From contig JACQSW010000107.1 of assembly GCA_016211095.1 (NCBI GenBank), forward strand, positions 1 to 15,463: a DNA stretch of 15,463 bases, read 5' to 3'. The notes beneath the pieces were generated by a model that searched no databases, was not told the origin of the DNA, and was given only the letters and a program-made list of their open reading frames with translations. The translations under genes and the position numbers were made by a program. Every line of letters begins with the position of its first letter. Position 1 is the stretch's first letter. The stretch comes from Candidatus Woesearchaeota archaeon (GTDB taxonomy: Archaea; Nanobdellota; Nanobdellia; SCGC-AAA011-G17; GW2011-AR17). Shown in pieces: positions 13,041 through 15,463 of the stretch.

Positions 13041-15164
13041 ATGTGTGGAATTGTAGGATTTTTTGGGACAAAAGAAGCTGTAAGGAACGTTTTTGATAGC
13101 TTAAACATTCTTCGTAACAGGGGGAAGGATGGCTATGGTATATCAACAAAAAAAAAGGTATTACATTCTAAAACTCTGGGAGATTTAAAAAATGTTGAGG
13201 GGGGTGATTGCGCAGTCGGGCACTGCCTCCACTCAATCGTTGGCTACGTCCCACAACCATTAGTTAAGTCTGGAAAGTTAGTTGTTAACTGCGAAATTTA
13301 TAACTGGCAAGAATTAGCGCAAAAACACAAATTAACCGTCAAGAACGATTCAGAACTAATGCTTGCCTTGATTGAAAAAGTCGGCATAAAAAAAGCGTTA
13401 AGGGAATTGGACGGCGTTTACGCATTCGCCTACTGGAAAAAAAACGAGGTTTATATCGCAAGAGACATCATCGGGGTTAAGCCTGTTTGGTATACTACCA
13501 GCTGCGGTTTCGCATTTGCTTCCGAAAAAAAGGCGCTTGAAAAAATTGGCTACAAAAACGTTTTGGAACTAAACCCCAGAAACATCTTGAGATATGACAT
13601 AAAAAAGGACAAAATATTTTTTGCGAAAAGAAGCTTTTTCTCTATTTATCCGGAAAACAAAAAAAGCCTAAGCCTTATCCATGATGAAGTTGAATCTTTA
13701 ATCAAAGCTGCTGTTAAAAAGAGGATACCTGAAAAAAAATTTGGGGTCCTCCTCTCCGGAGGCGTTGATTCAGCGCTAATAACAAAATTGCTCTCAAAAG
13801 ATTTTAATCAAAAATTTGTTTGCTACACCGCCGCATTTGAAGAAGTTGGCATGAAAGAAGCAGAAGACTTGGCTTACTCAAAAAAAGTTGCGCAAGAGTT
13901 AGGATTAAAGCTGAAAATAACAAAACTTAACCTTAAGCAAGCCGAGAAATGCTTAAAATTTGTTGTTCCGCTAATAGAAGACAACAACCCAGTAAAGGTT
14001 GGTGTTGCATTAACTTTCTATGTAGCTCTGCAAGCAGCAAAAAAAGACAAGGTCAAGGTGATCTTTTCCGGTTCAGGGCCAGAGGAAATATTTGCTGGAT
14101 ATGAACGGCACAAAAAATCTTCAAATATAAACAAGGAATGCCTTTCCGGCCTCAGAAAGATGTACGAAAAAGACACTTACAGAGATGATGTAGTAACTAT
14201 GAACAATAACATGGAATTGAGGTTGCCTTTTCTTGACAAAAAGCTTGTAGGTTATGCATTAAAGATTCCCAGCCAATACAAACTAAGCGAAGGAAAAGAT
14301 AAGCTGCTTTTTAGGGAAGTCGCAGAAAAGTTAGGAATATCAAAAGAGATTGCTTACAGAAAAAAAAGGGCAACGCAATACGGAAGTGGATTCGACAAAG
14401 CATTAGAAAAATTAGCAAAGAAGAACGGCTTCAAATCAAAATCCGAATACCTCAAACAATTCTATAATATTGGAAATGTTAATTTAGGCGTTTTGTTCTC
14501 CTCCGGCAAAGACTCCTGCTACGCCCTCTGGATTATGAAAAAACAAAATTACAAAATAAGCTGCCTGATAACGATAAAAAGCAAGAATCCGGACTCATTT
14601 ATGTTCCACACGCCAAACATTGACCTTGTTGAGCTGCAAGCCGAAGCTGCTAACATTCCACTAATTAAGCAGCTAAGTGAAGGAAAAAAAGAGGCGGAGC
14701 TGAAGGATCTAGAAAAAGCGCTGAAAAAAGCAAAAGAAATCCACAAAATAGGTGGGGTGGTCACTGGAGCACTATTTTCAGAGTACCAGAGAACTAGGAT
14801 AGAAAAAGTTTGCGACAAAGTTGGCTTAAAAGTTTTTTCTCCCCTATGGCATAAGGATCAAGAAACAGAGATGAAAGAATTAGTGAAAGAAAATTTTGAT
14901 GCAATAATAAGCTCGGTTGCAGCCGAAGGCCTCGGAGAGGAATGGCTAGGCAAAAAAATTGACACAAAAATGATACAACAATTAGCAAAATTAAATGAAA
15001 AATTAGGCGTCAATATCGCTGGAGAAGGGGGAGAATTCGAATCGCTTGTTCTTGATGCCCCTTTATTTAACAAAAAGATTGTTGTTGATGAAGCTGAGAA
15101 AAAAATGAGCAGCAAAAATTGCGGAAGATACATTATTAAAAAAGCCCACTTAAAAGCACACTAG
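13041..15164 (+). CDS. Fusion: glutamine-dependent asparagine synthetase-like + Dph6-type diphthine-ammonia ligase
   Basis: A 707-residue, three-domain protein. Residues 2-200 are a class II glutamine amidotransferase with Cys2 (MCGIVGFFG), RNRGKDGYG, GHCLHSI and VNCEIYN. Residues 210-460 are an asparagine synthetase ATP-pyrophosphatase domain: SGGVDS (239-244), SGSGPEEIFAGYERH (343-357), ELRLPFLD (392-399) and RKKRATQYGSG (440-450). Residues 479-707 are a complete second PP-loop domain of the Dph6 family: SSGKDS (487-492), GALFSEYQRTRIE (576-588), SPLW (600-603) and GEGGEFES (661-668). The last catalyses ATP-dependent amidation of diphthine on EF2, finishing diphthamide. The synthetase motifs differ from classical AsnB (GEGADE becomes GSGPEE; NGE becomes NCE) and look closer to ASNSD1-like proteins. 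Inference: glutamine-derived ammonia may serve the Dph6 reaction. The frame is uninterrupted. Confidence 0.9.
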   Translation: MCGIVGFFGTKEAVRNVFDSLNILRNRGKDGYGISTKKKVLHSKTLGDLKNVEGGDCAVGHCLHSIVGYVPQPLVKSGKLVVNCEIYNWQELAQKHKLTVKNDSELMLALIEKVGIKKALRELDGVYAFAYWKKNEVYIARDIIGVKPVWYTTSCGFAFASEKKALEKIGYKNVLELNPRNILRYDIKKDKIFFAKRSFFSIYPENKKSLSLIHDEVESLIKAAVKKRIPEKKFGVLLSGGVDSALITKLLSKDFNQKFVCYTAAFEEVGMKEAEDLAYSKKVAQELGLKLKITKLNLKQAEKCLKFVVPLIEDNNPVKVGVALTFYVALQAAKKDKVKVIFSGSGPEEIFAGYERHKKSSNINKECLSGLRKMYEKDTYRDDVVTMNNNMELRLPFLDKKLVGYALKIPSQYKLSEGKDKLLFREVAEKLGISKEIAYRKKRATQYGSGFDKALEKLAKKNGFKSKSEYLKQFYNIGNVNLGVLFSSGKDSCYALWIMKKQNYKISCLITIKSKNPDSFMFHTPNIDLVELQAEAANIPLIKQLSEGKKEAELKDLEKALKKAKEIHKIGGVVTGALFSEYQRTRIEKVCDKVGLKVFSPLWHKDQETEMKELVKENFDAIISSVAAEGLGEEWLGKKIDTKMIQQLAKLNEKLGVNIAGEGGEFESLVLDAPLFNKKIVVDEAEKKMSSKNCGRYIIKKAHLKAH

Positions 15165-15173
15165 ACGGACTAA

Positions 15174-15249
15174 ATTCGCAACAAGGGGTTTAATAAAATT
15201 TGAGTTCCTACAAAACATAAGTGGGAGTTTTGTTTTACCCAGTGCGAAT
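15174..15249. repeat. 76-bp nested inverted repeat in the intergenic region
   Basis: Outer arms ATTCGCA (15174-15180) and TGCGAAT (15243-15249) are perfect over 7 bp. Inside, either ACAAAAC/GTTTTGT (15210-15216 with 15227-15233) or a longer interrupted pairing of 15186-15198 with 15228-15240 (GGGT and AAxAAAA paired, two T-T mismatches, one G-T) can form. It lies 10 bp after the fusion gene stop. It may be a 3' hairpin or terminator, a structured RNA, or a small mobile relic. Confidence 0.4.
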
Positions 15250-15293
15250 CTCCATTTAATTAGCAATTTTAAGCGAGAAAACAGCAACAAAGA

Positions 15294-15304
15294 TTTATTA
15301 AATA
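15294..15304 (+). promoter_or_regulatory. TATA box of the terminal membrane protein gene
   Basis: TTTATTAAATA is centred about 26 bp before the ATG at 15324, again predicting a leaderless transcript. Confidence 0.45.
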
Positions 15305-15323
15305 TGCAATCTAATCAAGTTAT

Positions 15324-15463
15324 ATGTTTATACTAACTTCTGGTTTCATAATTTCACAAATTGCAATGTTTATTGCGATGGGGTTTGATTTTTTAAGTTT
15401 GCAATATAAAAAGAGGGAATACACTTTTCTATGCCTTATAATTTCGGCAAGCTTGATTAGTGT
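15324..15463 (+). CDS. Start of a small integral membrane protein (YgjV-like?), cut by the window end
   Basis: The ATG at 15324 opens a frame that runs without a stop to the window edge (46 codons visible). The visible protein has a hydrophobic helix (MFILTSGFIISQIAMFIAMG), a short loop with FLSLQYKKREYTF, and the beginning of a second helix (LCLIISASLISV). Pattern and spacing (a Gln in helix 1, S/L-Q-x-K-x-R loop, Ser in helix 2) recall the YgjV family of multi-helix inner-membrane proteins of unknown function. That resemblance is tentative. A TATA box 26 bp upstream supports this start. Confidence 0.6.
   Translation, partial: MFILTSGFIISQIAMFIAMGFDFLSLQYKKREYTFLCLIISASLIS

Noticed and set aside
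15174..15249. Possible tRNA: 7-bp outer stem and 76-nt span
   Set aside because: There is no T-loop (TTCRA) before the 3' arm, no D-arm GG, no anticodon stem, and the 12-nt loop before the 3' arm does not fit. I kept it only as an inverted repeat.
1..15463. CRISPR array, rRNA or anti-phage cluster
   Set aside because: No regularly spaced direct repeats, no rRNA-like conserved blocks and no recognised defence nucleases in any reading frame.

Overview
This is an AT-rich archaeal segment. Four things point to Archaea: a threonyl-tRNA synthetase with the archaea-type N-terminal editing domain, two diphthamide-biosynthesis enzymes (diphthine synthase Dph5 at the left edge, a Dph6 domain near the right edge), TATA-box promoters about 26-35 bp upstream of start codons (several implying leaderless mRNAs), and a 'MKKGQVTIFIILG' class III-like (pilin-type) N-terminus. 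That N-terminus, together with compact gene packing and large lineage-specific secreted proteins, suggests a DPANN-type archaeon (Woesearchaeota/Pacearchaeota/Diapherotrites-like). This placement is inference; no rRNA is present.

Layout, left to right. 1-268: C-terminal end of diphthine synthase (Dph5). 305-523: small DUF167/YggU-family protein, overlapping tail-to-tail with 507-1025 (-), a hypothetical with a PepSY-like C-terminus. That gene follows threonyl-tRNA synthetase (1030-2916, -), which probably starts 66 nt inside its longest open frame. 3048-4928 diverges from thrS and encodes a secreted, C-terminally membrane-anchored protein with Ig-like beta repeats. 4971-5967 (-) is a two-gene unit, an MBL-fold hydrolase overlapping a compact SAM methyltransferase. 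6069-10339 is a three-gene cell-surface operon: a class III-like signal-anchored protein, a Cys-free secreted protein and a 962-residue secreted protein with about 34 cysteines. 10427-11852 is an intact single-gene IS66-family element (ISBst12-like), with 14-bp perfect terminal inverted repeats starting GTAAC and a perfect 8-bp target duplication AAAAAAGA. It sits between a candidate terminator of the surface operon and the BRE/TATA of the next gene. 11936-12991 is an AAA+ ATPase with a winged helix (Orc1/Cdc6- or ExeA-like). 13041-15164 is a fusion of a glutamine-dependent asparagine synthetase-like protein with a Dph6-type diphthine-ammonia ligase. The window ends in the start of a hydrophobic membrane protein (15324 onward), preceded by a 76-bp nested inverted repeat.

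The most notable items are the AsnB-like/Dph6 fusion, which could couple glutamine-derived ammonia to the last step of diphthamide synthesis, and the surface operon with its Cys-rich giant protein, which I cannot assign to a family. The IS66 insertion looks recent and carries clustered subterminal copies of its TIR motif. No stretch over about 160 bp outside the IS lacks a gene, and I found no rRNA, tRNA or CRISPR array.
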